A stretch of DNA of 64,000 nt from Ahaetulla prasina (lineage: Eukaryota; Chordata; Lepidosauria; Squamata; Colubridae). The position numbers and the translations under genes are program-made. The stretch spans positions 134,223,080 to 134,287,079 of the forward strand of contig NC_080542.1 in NCBI RefSeq assembly GCF_028640845.1. The letters are read 5' to 3'. Shown here piece after piece: positions 33,124 to 43,129 of this stretch. The notes beneath the pieces were generated by a model. The model made no database searches and was not told the origin of the DNA. It worked only from the letters and a program-made list of their open reading frames with translations. Positions within the stretch are counted from its first letter, which is position 1; every line of letters begins with the position of its first letter.

Positions 33124-33251
33124 CAGTGGTGGGATTCAGCCAGTTCGCACCACTTCGGTTGTTAACTTTCTGAGCAGTTTGGCAAACTGGTTGTTGAAAG
33201 AAATCATTAGGGCAGAGAACCGGTTGTTAAATTATTTGAATTCCACCACTG
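33124..33251. mobile_element. 128-bp hAT MITE, CAGTGGTGGGATTCA group
   Basis: Perfect 8-bp duplication CCTTTGCT (33116-33123 and 33252-33259). Ends cagtggtgggattcag and gaattccaccactg. Inside, 'ggttgttaa' blocks in both orientations. Confidence 0.92.
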
Positions 33252-33317
33252 CCTTTGCTCCTCTTTTAAGTCTTATGGGAGGGGCCAATCATCTCCAAGC
33301 CCTATTCCCCAGTCATC

Positions 33318-33474
33318 CCTTTTTTTTTTTATTTTGTCACAACAGTATATACAATCATCAACATAAACAATAACCCATCATGAGAGAAAAAAGTATATAT
33401 AAGTAAAAGTATAAGTAAAAGTATGCATATAATACTATAATGAAGAGAACAAAAGGACAGGAATGGTAGGCACT
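33318..33474 (-). mobile_element. LINE 3' tail fragment
   Basis: 'ttttattttgtcacaacagtatata' through 'caggaatggtaggcac' matches the 3' end of the LINE at 2967-4130. Very short insertion within the LTR. Confidence 0.8.
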
Positions 33475-33720
33475 TTTAACTGTTCTTGCCTTCTGGCAGT
33501 TCTGCGTATGTGCACACTGGGAACATGCTCCCACTGTTCCTATGCCTTGTTCAAGTCCGATTGTGGAGGTTCTGGAGGCAGCAAGTATCTCCCAGATGGC
33601 CCTTTCTTTGCCTCTGATGCAGAGCCCTCATCTGAGCCTTCCCCAGACTCCAGGACTGGCCCAACCTCCTCATTGTCTGACTCTTCTGCCAGTTCCTCAG
33701 GCCACCGGTGGACCACAACA

Positions 33721-34025
33721 CTTCTCAGTCATCCATAGTTCAGTTGCCTTTTGAAAAAGCACCATTAAGATAACCATGGATCTTCTCAGTCATCCATAGT
33801 TCAGTTGCCTTTTGAAAAAGCACCATTAAGATAACCATGGATCTTCTCAGTCATCCATAGTTCAGTTGCCTTTTGAAAAAGCACCATTAAGATAACCATG
33901 GATCTTCTCAGTCATCCATAGTTCAGTTGCCTTTTGAAAAAGCACCATTAAGATAACCATGGATCTTCTCAGTCATCCATAGTTCAGTTGCCTTTTGAAA
34001 AAGCACCATTAAGATAACCATGGAT
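33721..34025. repeat. Five perfect-looking 61-bp tandem repeats
   Basis: Starts at 33721, 33782, 33843, 33904 and 33965; each unit contains 'cagttgccttttgaaaaagcacc', the Penelope-like arm motif of 10294-10460, plus 'cttctcagtcatccatag', its one-sided tail. Confidence 0.95.
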
Positions 34026-34030
34026 CTTCT

Positions 34031-34898
34031 TGTTCTGACCTAGGTTTCCTGAGTCAGTAAAACACAAGTAGTCCAAAAACCTGTTTTATTTTAACAGCTA
34101 TGAATTCTGTTCATTCACGGATGAGTCCCAAATAGAAAGAGTCCTTTGGGATAAGGCCCATAATCCCCCACCTTTATCTCTCTTGACATGCTGCCACAGA
34201 CATAATTGGCAAAGCCACACAGAGTCCAGAAAGAAGCAGAGCTTCAGACTTTAATTCTTTGAATAGAATTAACAATGTTGCTTCCTTCCACATGCCTTTG
34301 CTCAGTGGTGGGATTCAGCCAGTTCGCACCACTTCGGTTGTTAACTTTCTGAGCAGTTTGGCAAACTGGTTGTTGAAAGAAATCATTAGGGCAGAGAACC
34401 GGTTGTTAAATTATTTGAATTCCACCACTGCCTTTGCTCCTCTTTTAAGTCTTATGGGAGGGGCCAATCATCTCCAAGCCCTATTCCCCAGTCATCCCTT
34501 TTTTTTTTATTTTGTCACAACAGTATATACAATCATCAACATAAACAATAACCCATCATGAGAGAAAAAAGTATATATAAGTAAAAGTATAAGTAAAAGT
34601 ATGCATATAATACTATAATGAAGAGAACAAAAGGACAGGAATGGTAGGCACTTTTAACTGTTCTTGCCTTCTGGCAGTTCTGCGTATGTGCACACTGGGA
34701 ACATGCTCCCACTGTTCCTATGCCTTGTTCAAGTCCGATTGTGGAGGTTCTGGAGGCAGCAAGTATCTCCCAGATGGCCCTTTCTTTGCCTCTGATGCAG
34801 AGCCCTCATCTGAGCCTTCCCCAGACTCCAGGACTGGCCCAACCTCCTCATTGTCTGACTCTTCTGCCAGTTCCTCAGGCCACCGGTGGACCACAACA
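34031..34898 (-). mobile_element. Solo LTR, copy 2
   Basis: Second copy of 32845-33720, flanked by CTTCT at 34026-34030 and 34899-34903. Same nested MITE and LINE fragment at matching places. Confidence 0.88.
34303..34430. mobile_element. 128-bp hAT MITE, second copy by duplication
   Basis: Identical in layout to 33124-33251, including the CCTTTGCT flanks; copied with the LTR, not a separate insertion. Confidence 0.92.
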
Positions 34899-34965
34899 CT
34901 TCTCAGTCATCCATAGTTCAGTTGCCTTTTGAAAAAGCACCATTAAGATAACCATGGATCTTCTC

Positions 34966-35075
34966 AGTCAACCATGGTTGTCTCAATGATGCTTTTTCAA
35001 AAGGCAACTGGACTATCTGTTTTTCCTTGAAGAATATATTTTGCTTCTCATCCCAGAAGTTTCATCAGCTTCATC
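34966..35075. mobile_element. Penelope-like arm fragment
   Basis: 'gatgctttttcaaaaggcaactgga' followed by 'ttgcttctcatcccagaagtttcatcagc' matches the left arm of 4790-5521. Only one arm is present before CR1 sequence begins. Confidence 0.65.
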
Positions 35076-35345
35076 AGTTCCAACAGAGTTGAAGGGGACC
35101 TTGAAGTTCTTCTAGTCCAATCCCCAACCTTTAACCATTTCAGACAAATCGTCCAATCTCTTCTTAATAAACCTTAATAAACACCCATAACTTGTGGAGG
35201 CAAGTCATTCCACTGATTAATTGTTCTGTCAGGAAATTTCTCCTTATCCCTAGGTTGGTTCTCTCTTTGATAAGTTTCCAGCCATTGCTTTTTGTTCTGC
35301 CTTCAGTGCTTTAGGGAATAGGTTCTTCCTTGAGGCAGCCACTTA
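35076..35345 (-). mobile_element. CR1 LINE 3' end
   Basis: Minus-strand CR1 terminus: 'ttccaacagagttgaagggg' on plus strand, then 'cttctagtccaatccccaacc' and the 'gttctgtcaggaaatttctcc' block typical of the CR1 C-terminal coding end. 5'-truncated. Confidence 0.75.
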
Positions 35346-35429
35346 GAAAAGTAATGATGCTCTTTGTCCTATATCAACTGTTTTTGGGAGACCACTGAAT
35401 GTTTTTGCTCTTCTAATAATTTCCATCAC

Positions 35430-36598
35430 AAAGGTACACCTCTACAAGAGGAAAGGGAATAACAAGTCTGCAAAAATCATAGAGGAATATCACTGCTTTC
35501 CATCAGAGGCAAGATCCTTGCACAAGTGTTGCTGAACCCCCTGACTGACTACTTGGAATAGGGTCTATTACCCGAGACATAGTGCAGTTTCCTCAAAGAG
35601 CATGGTACTGTGGACATGATCTTTGTAGCCCGGCAGCTCCAAGAAAAATGTCAAGAGCAGAATCATGAATTGTACACCAAAACCTGCTTCTCCAGTAACC
35701 AAGGATACAATATGGAGAAAGGCATGAATGGAATGTGCTTTCAGTCGAGGCAGCCAAACAACTCTGTCAGTTCTCCTCCCCCTCCAGCTTTTTGCAAACA
35801 GAAAGCAGGCCTGGAATGCTTCATGAGTTGACACCACCTTTGTGGATCTCACCAAGGCTTTTGACACTGTCAGTCATGAAGGTCTGTGGCCCATCATGTC
35901 GAAGTTTGGGTGCCCTGACAGATTCATCCTGATGGTAGTCAATTCCACAATGGCATGACATCTTGTGTTCTGGATGACGGAGAAGCTTTGGAAGCCTTTC
36001 CCGTTACAAATGGCATCAAGCAAGGGTGTGTATTGGCACTGACCCTGTTCAGTATAATATTTTCAGCCATGCTGTCAGATGCCTTCCAGAACAGTTCCTT
36101 GGGAATTAGCCTGAGAAACTGTTCAACCTGCAAAGACTCCAGGCTGTCACCAAGATAAAGAAGACTGTGCTGTGAGACTTCCTTTTTGATGATGGTGGTG
36201 CCCTGAATGCTGGATCAGAGCAGGAAATGCAAGCCAGTTTGGAAAATTCGCAGCAATATGCAACAACTTCAGCCTCCTCATTAACATAAAAAAGACTGAA
36301 GTGATGTACCAGACAGCACCAAAAGCCCAACACCAAGAGCCCACTATCACAGTGAAGGGACAAAAGCTGCAAGCAGTGGACCAATTTACATACCTTGGCA
36401 GCACCCTCTCCCACGCAGTGACAATTGACATTGAAGTCAACAGCAGAATCACCAAGGCAAGTTCTGCATATGGCAGACTACTGACCAATGTGCAGGACTG
36501 CCGTGGAATAAGCCTTGGTACAAAGCTCAAAGTCTACCAAGCAATAGTACTAACCATCCTCATGTATCCCAATGAAACTTGGATTGTATACAGGAGCC
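35430..36598 (+). pseudogene. LINE reverse transcriptase, clade unresolved, part 1
   Basis: Plus-strand pieces: 'VDMIFVARQLQEKCQEQNHELY' near 35612, then a shift to 'FVDLTKAFDTVSHEGLW' (about 35840, first catalytic Asp), 'PVTNGIKQGCVLALTLFSIIF' (about 36000) and 'VKGQKLQAVDQFTYLGSTLSHAVTI' (36350-36430), 'GTKLKVYQAIVLTILMYPNETW'. These are RT motifs of a non-LTR element seen in many animals and akin to RTE/R4-type proteins; I cannot place the clade. A roughly 150-bp foreign stretch lies at about 35681-35836. The catalytic YADD box region is degraded (about 36170). Confidence 0.75.
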
Positions 36599-36874
36599 AT
36601 GCTAGGCAGGGGTGAGTTCTATTTTTTTTTACTACCGGTTCTGTGGGCATGGCTTATTTTGTGGGCATGGCTTGATGGTCATGTGACAGTGGGTGTGGCC
36701 TGATGGTCATATGACTGGGTAGGCATGGCCAACTCAATATCTCTCATGTCAAGGGGTACCTTGCCTGGCCCCTCCCCTCCCAGCCATTCCTTGTCACACC
36801 CAGCCTCAACGTATCTATAGTTCTGCAAAAATGTTGTTCACTTTTTTTAACTTTATTATCTACATACTATAGAT

Positions 36875-36985
36875 CACGGGTCTCCAAACTTGGCCACTTT
36901 AAGACTTATGGACTTCAACTCCTAGAATTCCTCAGCCAACTTTGCTGTTTTAAAGTCTTAAAGTGGCTAAAGTTAGAGACCTCTG
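36875..36985. mobile_element. 111-bp hAT MITE nested in the larger hAT
   Basis: Perfect 8-bp duplication CTATAGAT (36867-36874 and 36986-36993). Ends cacgggtctccaaact and agttagagacctctg. 'gacttcaactcctagaattcctcag' block shared with the 16129 and 62750 elements. Confidence 0.9.
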
Positions 36986-37069
36986 CTATAGATGCACTTT
37001 CATGGACCACTGAAAGGAGGAAATGGCTCACATGCTTTGCCCAAGAGTGTGATAGGCAACAGTCTTTTA

Positions 37070-37200
37070 ACGGGCTGCTAGAAAGAAGGGGGGGGGGGCA
37101 AAGTATTTTCCAAAGCACCAGAAGGAAAACAAGAAGCAATGGATGGAAACTCAACAAAGAGAGAAGCAACTTAAAACTAAGGACAAACTTCCTGACATTG
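37070..37200 (+). mobile_element. CR1 fragment
   Basis: Contains 'tttccaaagcaccagaaggaaaacaagaagcaatggatggaaact', the 'LFSKAPEGKQEAMDGN' coding block of CR1, ending 'aaacttcctgacatt'. Short, truncated on both sides. Confidence 0.75.
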
Positions 37201-38030
37201 TGAATCTATATAGATTTCAGTCATAATTTCACATATTAAATAGCCATTCATGTAATACAACCTGCATATTGTTCAAAACAATCATTAGTATTATGGCTGA
37301 TGTTTAACAGCAAGCCTAAAATCCCCATTCCTTCCCCACTCCAGTGGAAGGTTACTTCAAAATCCACATTTCCTCCCCACCCCATTAATCTGTTCTGGGA
37401 GGGAATCAAACTCCCCCTCTTCATTTCCCAAATAAAATATCCCAGATAATTAAGGAATAATCAATCTGCTATCAAGGAACCTGCCTGGAATTCCACATTC
37501 CTGCCAGTTGCATAAAGGAAACTTTGTAAGCAGAAAACAGTGTGCTTAGAGATCATAGAAAGTGGAAGCCAGAAGTTAGGCTCCATTTACAAGCAGACAG
37601 AAAACTCATTCAAGACAGGATACTTCACAATGGAAATTGCCCAAACCTTTTTAGAAACACAAAGCCCATGTTACACAAACCCCAAAACTTCAAAAACATT
37701 GAACCATATAAGAATTCCTCCTGTTATCCAATTTGTTGTTCAGCTGACCCAGAAAGGAGCTTCTAGCTGTTCTGTCAATTTAAAATGACAGCGTTGTTTT
37801 TTTCCCCCCTTCTTCTTTGCCAAGTGATCTCCTGGCTGAAAAGCGAGCCAGGCTTCTTGGGTTGGGAGGCTTCTTGGCTTCTCAATTTAAAGGGACAGTG
37901 TCTTGTTTTTTTTCTTTCTCTTCTTCAACAACTGAGTCTTGATTTTTTCCTTCTAGCCGATCATCTGGGAGTTGGGAGGCAGCAATAGATTGGGGGCAGG
38001 GACAGGTAGAATTTTAAACTACTCAAAATG
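37201..38030. other. Interior of hAT element without recognised features
   Basis: Unassigned DNA inside the 36607-38081 element; two overlapping open frames at 37540-37788 have no known domain. Confidence 0.4.
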
Positions 38031-38089
38031 TTTACTACCGGTTCTTGCGAACTGGGGAGAACCGATAGCAACCCACTACTGATGCTAGG

Positions 38090-38690
38090 CAATTAAACCA
38101 CTTACATATGATTTGTTTCCGCAGACTTCTGAGGATCCAGTGGCAGGACAAGGTGCCAGACACAAACATCCTCTCCAGAGCAGGCCTGCCATCAGTTCCC
38201 ACCCTGCTGATAAAAGCCCAGATGCGCTAGGCAGCCCATGTTGCAAGGATGCCAGACCATTGCATCCATAAACAGCTCCTCTATGGTGAGCTGTCTCAAG
38301 GAAAGCAATCACATTAGGGACAAAAGAAGTGATACAAAGACACATTGAAGGTCCCTAGATATCGACACCACCTCCTGTGAAACCCTGGTACAAGATCAAT
38401 CGACATGGTGCATGTTGATCCACCAAGGCTGCCAGACATGTGAAGACAGAACAACCACAGGACAAGAGAAGCAAGCACTCCACGAAGCCAGAGCTGCAAA
38501 TCCCGCAACAATGATGCCCACACGTCTGCCTGACATGTGGCAGAACATTCCATGACCATATAGATCTTACCACCACCAGCAGACACACCATGGACAGCCT
38601 GCAACCTGTCAAGGTCCTCTTTGAACACATGGATGAACATCATCATCACAAAGGTCAAGCAAAAAGCAGCAGAGACCAACATACAGGTCT
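38090..38690 (+). pseudogene. LINE, part 2: C-terminal region with zinc-finger-like end
   Basis: Continuation of the LINE after the hAT: 'FRRLLRIQWQDKVPDTNIL' and 'AGLPSVPTLLIKAQ', then 'KQLLYGELSQGKQSH' and 'KKRYKDTLK', with several stops. Near 38520-38590 the decayed frame reads a Cys-x2-Cys, then His-Asp-His and His residues ('TCGRTFHDHI'), like the C-terminal C2H2-type end of this LINE group. Defective. Confidence 0.7.
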
Positions 38691-39245
38691 TGTAAAATAT
38701 TTACAACAGTTTATTTAGTGATTGTTTGAAGTTATAATGGTACTGAAAAAAGTGACTTATGACCAGGGGTGAAATGTATTTACCTTTCCTATTAGTTCAC
38801 TGATGTGCTCGCCATCATCTGAGCGTGCACAAAGCCTTCTGTGCATGCTCTGATGGTCAAAACCAGGACATGACAATGTCCTGGTTTGGGGGGGAGGAGC
38901 CTGAACTAACTGCCGGCGGTGCTACCAGCTCCCACGAGCCAGATAGAGCCAGCGGCATTTCACCCTTTTTCACACTTATGACCATTGCAGTATCCCATGA
39001 TCAAAATTCAGATGCTTGGCAACTGACTCATATTTATTGTGTGTTCAGTGTCTTGGTATCATGTGCTTTGCAGCCTTCTAACAACCAAAGTAAATTGGGA
39101 AGCCAACTATGTTATTAATTTAACAACTATAGTGATTAATTTAATAACTGGGGCCAGAAAAGTCGTAAGGTGGGGCAAAACATACTTGACAAATATCTCA
39201 CTTAGCAACAGAGATTTTGGACTCAGTTGTGGTCAAGGACCACCT
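38691..39245 (+). repeat. Interspersed repeat (same as 24040-24425), split by a hAT
   Basis: 'acaacagtttatttagtgattgtttgaag' to 'cagagattttggactcagttgtggtcaagg'. Matches the repeat at 24040-24425 in reverse orientation. The 211-bp hAT at 38764-38974 interrupts it. Confidence 0.65.
38764..38974. mobile_element. Short hAT, CAGGGGTGAAAT group
   Basis: Perfect 8-bp duplication CTTATGAC (38756-38763 and 38975-38982). Left end caggggtgaaatg; right end is slightly altered (gcatttcaccctttttcaca). Confidence 0.82.
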
Positions 39246-39432
39246 GTTACTTGCTTTCTGTTTTATGTGCTAAACAAATTCTTTGCTGAATACAAGCAGG
39301 TTTTACCAGAAGGAGCTTTTCCTTGAGTTTTAATGTTCAGCCACTACGGTATTAGTTTTCAATACCATAGACTACTTTATTTCTTGAATTTGGGAATGTA
39401 GCATATTATCATCATCACACAATAGCTCTTTG

Positions 39433-39878
39433 CAGTGGTGGGATTCAAATTATTTAACAACCGGGGTCAGGTTTGCTGTCATGGAAGTGGTTGCCCATCC
39501 CCATCCTCAAGCTCCACCACAATGTGGGATGAGCCTCCCACGATGGCCAACCTGAGCAAATCAGTTGTTAAATTATGCCTCCCTCCCACTATCAAAGTTG
39601 ATCCTGGGCACTAAGCGTCAATGGAGAAATGGGAAACAGAGCGGCTGGCATGAGGGAAGGAGGAGAAGCAGGGAAAAGAAAGAGGAAAAGTGGCATTCCC
39701 CTTCCTATGTGCCAGCTGCTCCATTGTCTATTTGTCCATTGCAGTGGAGTGGAGTGCAGTGCCCAGGATCCACTTTGATAGCACAGGTTGGGGGAGGCTT
39801 AACTTAACAACTGGTTCACCCAAAGCGTTGTGAACCAGTTCACCCGCAGCATTGCGAACTGGCTGAATCCCATCCCAG
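39433..39878. mobile_element. hAT element, CAGTGGTGGGATTCA group (446 bp)
   Basis: Perfect 8-bp duplication GCTCTTTG (39425-39432 and 39879-39886). Left end cagtggtgggattcaaat; right end ggctgaatcccatccca, slightly changed. Confidence 0.87.
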
Positions 39879-40032
39879 GCTCTTTGTCAGAAGCTTCAGA
39901 AGGTATCTTTTATGTAATTTTTCTGTGGTAACTTGTTTAGTACAGTTTTATTTTGCCCTTCCTCTGAAAGTTCTAAGGAACTTCTAAGCAGATTATCTCT
40001 TATTTTAATCTCAGCAACAATGCTGTGAAGTA

Positions 40033-41536
40033 CCAATAATTAAATTATACCAATAATTAAAAAGGATAAAAATTTGGAAGATTGGCAGATTGGGATTAAC
40101 AAATTTATATGGCAGGGTAAAAAGGCGAGGGTTAAAATGAAAATAATACAGGACTCACAGGAAAGAGGTGGTTTAAGAATGCCTAACTTTAAACTATATT
40201 ACGAAGCAGTAACCCTTTCAGTAATAAGTGACTGGTTTAATTTAACAGAGGAAAGAATTTTGAATATAGAAGGTTATGACTTGTTATATGGATGGCATGC
40301 GTACTTATTTTATGAAAAAAAAGTGGATAGGGCTTTTAAGAATCATGTGTTGAGAAGTGCTCTTTATGGTCTGGAAAAATATTCCTATAAATTAGATTAC
40401 AAGATTCCTATATGGGCGAGCCCTAGACATGCAATAGAGAATATAAATATAGAACAGAAACAGGAAATGATTACTTATAAAGAACTTTTGTATGCTGAAG
40501 GAGGTAGATTGCAATTAAAATCATTACAGGTATTAAATGAAGAAGGGAGGAATTATACTTGGTTTCAATATGGGCAAATAAGTGCTAGATGGAAAGAAGA
40601 TCAAAAATTGGTATAATGCAAAGGAGGAAAATTTAATAAAGCAAATTAGAAATCAGACCCAGGAGCATATAAAGAGATTGTATAATGTGTTGCTTGAAAT
40701 AGATTCGGAAAAGGATTTGGTAAAGGATTGTATGATAAAATGGGCACAGAATATTCAGGAACCAATAATGTTGGAAACATGGGAGAAAATTTGGGTTAGA
40801 AATGTTAAGTTTACACAAGCACAGAATTTAAGGAAAATTTTATAAGATGTTTTATAGATGGCACTTAGATCCCAAAAAATTATCATGTATGTATCCTAAT
40901 ATCCAAGCGAAATGTTGGAGGTGTGATTGTGATGATGCTACATATTTTCATATTTGGTGGACTTGCAAGAAAATTAAGGTCTTTTGGATAAGAATTTGGT
41001 GGATTATTCAAAATGTACTGAAGAAGAAGATAAAGTTCCTGCCACAATTTTTCCTTTTGGGAATTATAACGGATTGTACAGGGATTGAGACTAAATTGAT
41101 TCTGAATTTAATAACAGCAGCAAGACTGTTGATTGGACAATACTGGAAGAAAGAAGAGATACCTACAATAGAAGAATGGATACTGAAAGTTATTAATTTG
41201 GCTGAGATGGCTAAAATCTCAGCTTTTTTAAAAGACAATACGCAGGAAAGATATTTAATTGAATGGAAAAAATGGATTGATTATCTACAAAATAGATATC
41301 AGATTAAGAAATATCAGATTGCCTTTGAATAATTAGAAAGTTATTTTATGTAATGGGGAGGGGGTTGGGAGATGAAAAGCTTTGGATGTGGTTATTTGGA
41401 TTGGAAGGGAAAATTTTATTCTATGTTTGGTTTATGTATAACAATACTCAGGATTGACCAAGGGGGTTTTGGGGGAGGGGGGAAAAAGGGGGAAAAATGT
41501 TTTTGTTTTTTAAAACTCTTTCAATAAAAAAAACAA
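40033..41536 (+). mobile_element. 5'-truncated L1 LINE
   Basis: Flanked by a perfect 18-bp target duplication CAACAATGCTGTGAAGTA (40015-40032 and 41537-41554). Holds the ORF2 C-terminal region, 3' UTR with a G-rich stretch (gggggtt..gggggaggggggaaaaaggggg near 41461-41496), an aataaa signal at about 41523 and an A-rich/CAA tail. Confidence 0.93.
40074..41332 (+). pseudogene. L1 ORF2 C-terminal third
   Basis: Three overlapping frames (40074-40616, 40582-40845, 40847-41332) linked by two frameshifts. Recognisable parts: 'NKFIWQGKKARVKMKII', 'GGLRMPNFKLYYEAVTLS', 'ISDWFNLTEERIL', and the Cys-rich end 'KCWRCDCDDATYFHIWWTCKKIK' that resembles the L1 C-terminal CCHC region needed for RNA binding. 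The last residue is just before TAA at 41330-41332. RT and endonuclease were lost by 5' truncation. Confidence 0.9.
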
Positions 41537-41811
41537 CAACAATGCTGTGAAGTAAATAATGGTGAAAAAAAAAATAAACATTAGTCCAAAGTCATCCAGA
41601 GGCTTCAACTGAAGACTTGAACTTGAACTCCATAATTACAGAATTCTGCCATTAAAAAATGCCAAGAGAGGTTGTGAAGATCTCTTTTCAGACTGAAAGG
41701 TGAACAAAATGAACTCTGCCTTGGTTCTAATATTTACCATTTTTAATACAAAGATACAAAGTATTATACAAACCAACAGGCCTTTTTTTTTTTTTTTGCA
41801 AGATCAGTGTC

Positions 41812-41905
41812 TAAATTTATTTATTTGTTTGTTTGTTTGTTTAGAAAATTTATATTGCCACCTATTTTCACATGGCAACTCAAGGCAGCTTACAGGAATA
41901 TAAAA
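41812..41905 (-). mobile_element. SINE/LINE tail fragment (TTTG-rich)
   Basis: (TTTG)n followed by 'gaaaatttatattgccacc' and 'caaggcagcttaca'. A similar piece is at 61441-61530. Probably a 3' tail in minus orientation; family uncertain. Confidence 0.5.
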
Positions 41906-41920
41906 ACATCATATATAAAA

Positions 41921-42209
41921 CAGAGGTGGATTTCAGCAGGTTCTGACCAGTTCTGGAGAACTGGTAGCGGAAATTTTGAATAGTTCAGAGAACCGGTAGT
42001 AAAAATTCTGACTGGCCCTGCCCCCATCTATTCTCTGCCTCCCAAATCTCAGCTGATCAGGAGGGAATGGGGATTTTGCAGTATCCTTCCCCTGGAGTGG
42101 GGTGGGAATGGAGATTTTGCAGTATCCTTCCCCTGCCATGCCCACCAAGCCACGCCCACCAAGCCACACTCACAGAACTGGTAGTAAAAAAAAATTGAAA
42201 CCACCACTG
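41921..42209. mobile_element. hAT element with internal 42-bp duplication
   Basis: Left end cagaggtggatttcagc, right end gaaaccaccactg; flanking atatataa repeats (about 41911-41918 and 42210-42217) are low-complexity, so the duplication is less certain. A 42-bp direct repeat ('gattttgcagtatccttcccct') lies at about 42070-42135. Confidence 0.72.
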
Positions 42210-42254
42210 ATATATATAAAAAAAATAATAGAAGAAAATAATCAAATAATAAAT

Positions 42255-42540
42255 TAATATTTTTTTATTTTTTTATTTTTTATTTTTTTGTTTACATTTA
42301 TACCCCGCCCTTCTCCGAAGACTCAGGGCGGCTTACAGTGTATAAGGCAATAGTCTCATTCTATTTGTATATTTTTACAAAGTCAACTTATTGCCCCCCC
42401 AACAATCTGGGTCCTCATTTTACCTACCTTATAAAGGATGGAAGGCTGAGTCAACCTTGGGCCGGGCTTGAACCTGCAGTAATTGCAGGCTACTGTGTTC
42501 TTAATAACAGGCTGTACCAGCCTGAGCTATCCGGCCCGGT
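42255..42540 (-). mobile_element. tRNA SINE with L2-like tail
   Basis: Reverse complement: A box 'tagctcaggctgg', B box 'ggttcaagccc', body 'ccttccatcc', 'aatgaggacccagattg', and a 3' end 'cgccctgagtcttcggagaagggcgggtataaat' that copies the L2 3' end in this window. L2-assisted retrotransposition is the family inference. Confidence 0.8.
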
Positions 42541-42670
42541 GATAATAGTATAAACATAAAATAATATAATAATATAGTCTAAATGACAGAAAGAATCAAT
42601 TATTGAGAAGGGAGGGAGGGAGTGGGGAAGGAAGGGGAATGAGAATTCAGTTTTTTTATTTACTTTGGTC

Positions 42671-42743
42671 TGTCTTATCTATCTATCTATCATCTGTCTA
42701 TCTATCATCTGTCTATCTATCATCTACCTGTCTATTATCTATC
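42671..42743. repeat. (TCTA)/(ATCTGTC)n microsatellite
   Basis: Tetranucleotide TCTA with ATCTGTC interruptions. Confidence 0.85.
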
Positions 42744-42835
42744 ATCATATCTTCAAAAGCCACCACTGTTATGCTTCCTAATTTCCACTATATGAGCAGT
42801 GAGGCTTTACAATTTCAAATCTCCAGAGAAGAAAT

Positions 42836-42847
42836 AATAATAATAAT

Positions 42848-42879
<32 letters not shown>

Positions 42880-42881
42880 CC
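42836..42881. repeat. (AAT)n(AAC)n run at the L2 5' junction
   Basis: Ends where L2 starts; a matching AAC run follows the L2 at about 46207-46230, so the L2 probably inserted in a pre-existing CR1-tail array (46231 on). Confidence 0.8.
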
Positions 42882-43129
42882 TCGTGGCATGCGAGGAAGA
42901 AGAATCTGTGGGGTTTTTTAAACCGTTTTTTAAATAAGGGTTTTTTAAGGGGGGGGAGGGATTCGACGGGTGGGGGTGAAAACCTGTCGGGGAGGGATCC
43001 AGCCCCTGTGCTAGTTCGCGACACTATTCCATCTTGTCTGAAGGCAGGGGGAGGACGTTCCAGGTTTAGAGGGATGTTGATCTATGCGGTAAGTGGGAGA
43101 GGCAGATATGGCGGGGAGGCCGTGCAGTT

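Larger units (their letters stand above)
32845..33720 (-). mobile_element. Solo LTR, copy 1 (with nested MITE and LINE tail)
   Basis: On the minus strand it runs from TGTTGTGGTCC to GTCAGAACA (TG...CA), flanked by 5-bp duplication CTTCT (32840-32844 and 33721-33725). Same family as 2428-2966. From its fourth base an acidic open frame is visible on the minus strand. An ataaaa polyadenylation-like motif lies near 32905. A MITE (33124-33251) and a LINE 3' piece (33318-33474) inserted into it. Confidence 0.85.
32840..34965. repeat. Tandem duplication: LTR - five 61-bp units - LTR - one unit
   Basis: The block starting 'cttcttgttctgacctagg' at 32840 restarts at 34026 (period 1186). Unit one carries five 61-bp repeats after its LTR, unit two carries one. 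Both LTR copies contain the same nested MITE and LINE fragment, so those insertions preceded the duplication. The two copies are nearly identical (small indels only), so the event is recent or they have been homogenised. Confidence 0.93.
36607..38081. mobile_element. 1.5-kb hAT element splitting the LINE
   Basis: Perfect 8-bp duplication ATGCTAGG (36599-36606 and 38082-38089). Left end caggggtgagttc, right end gcaacccactactg. It carries a nested MITE (36875-36985), a CR1 piece (37070-37200) and ordinary DNA. No transposase seen. Removing it mentally rejoins the LINE at 36598/38090. Confidence 0.85.

Noticed and set aside
33721..34025. 61-bp direct repeats as a CRISPR-like array
   Set aside because: There are no unique spacers; it is a head-to-tail tandem repeat in vertebrate DNA.
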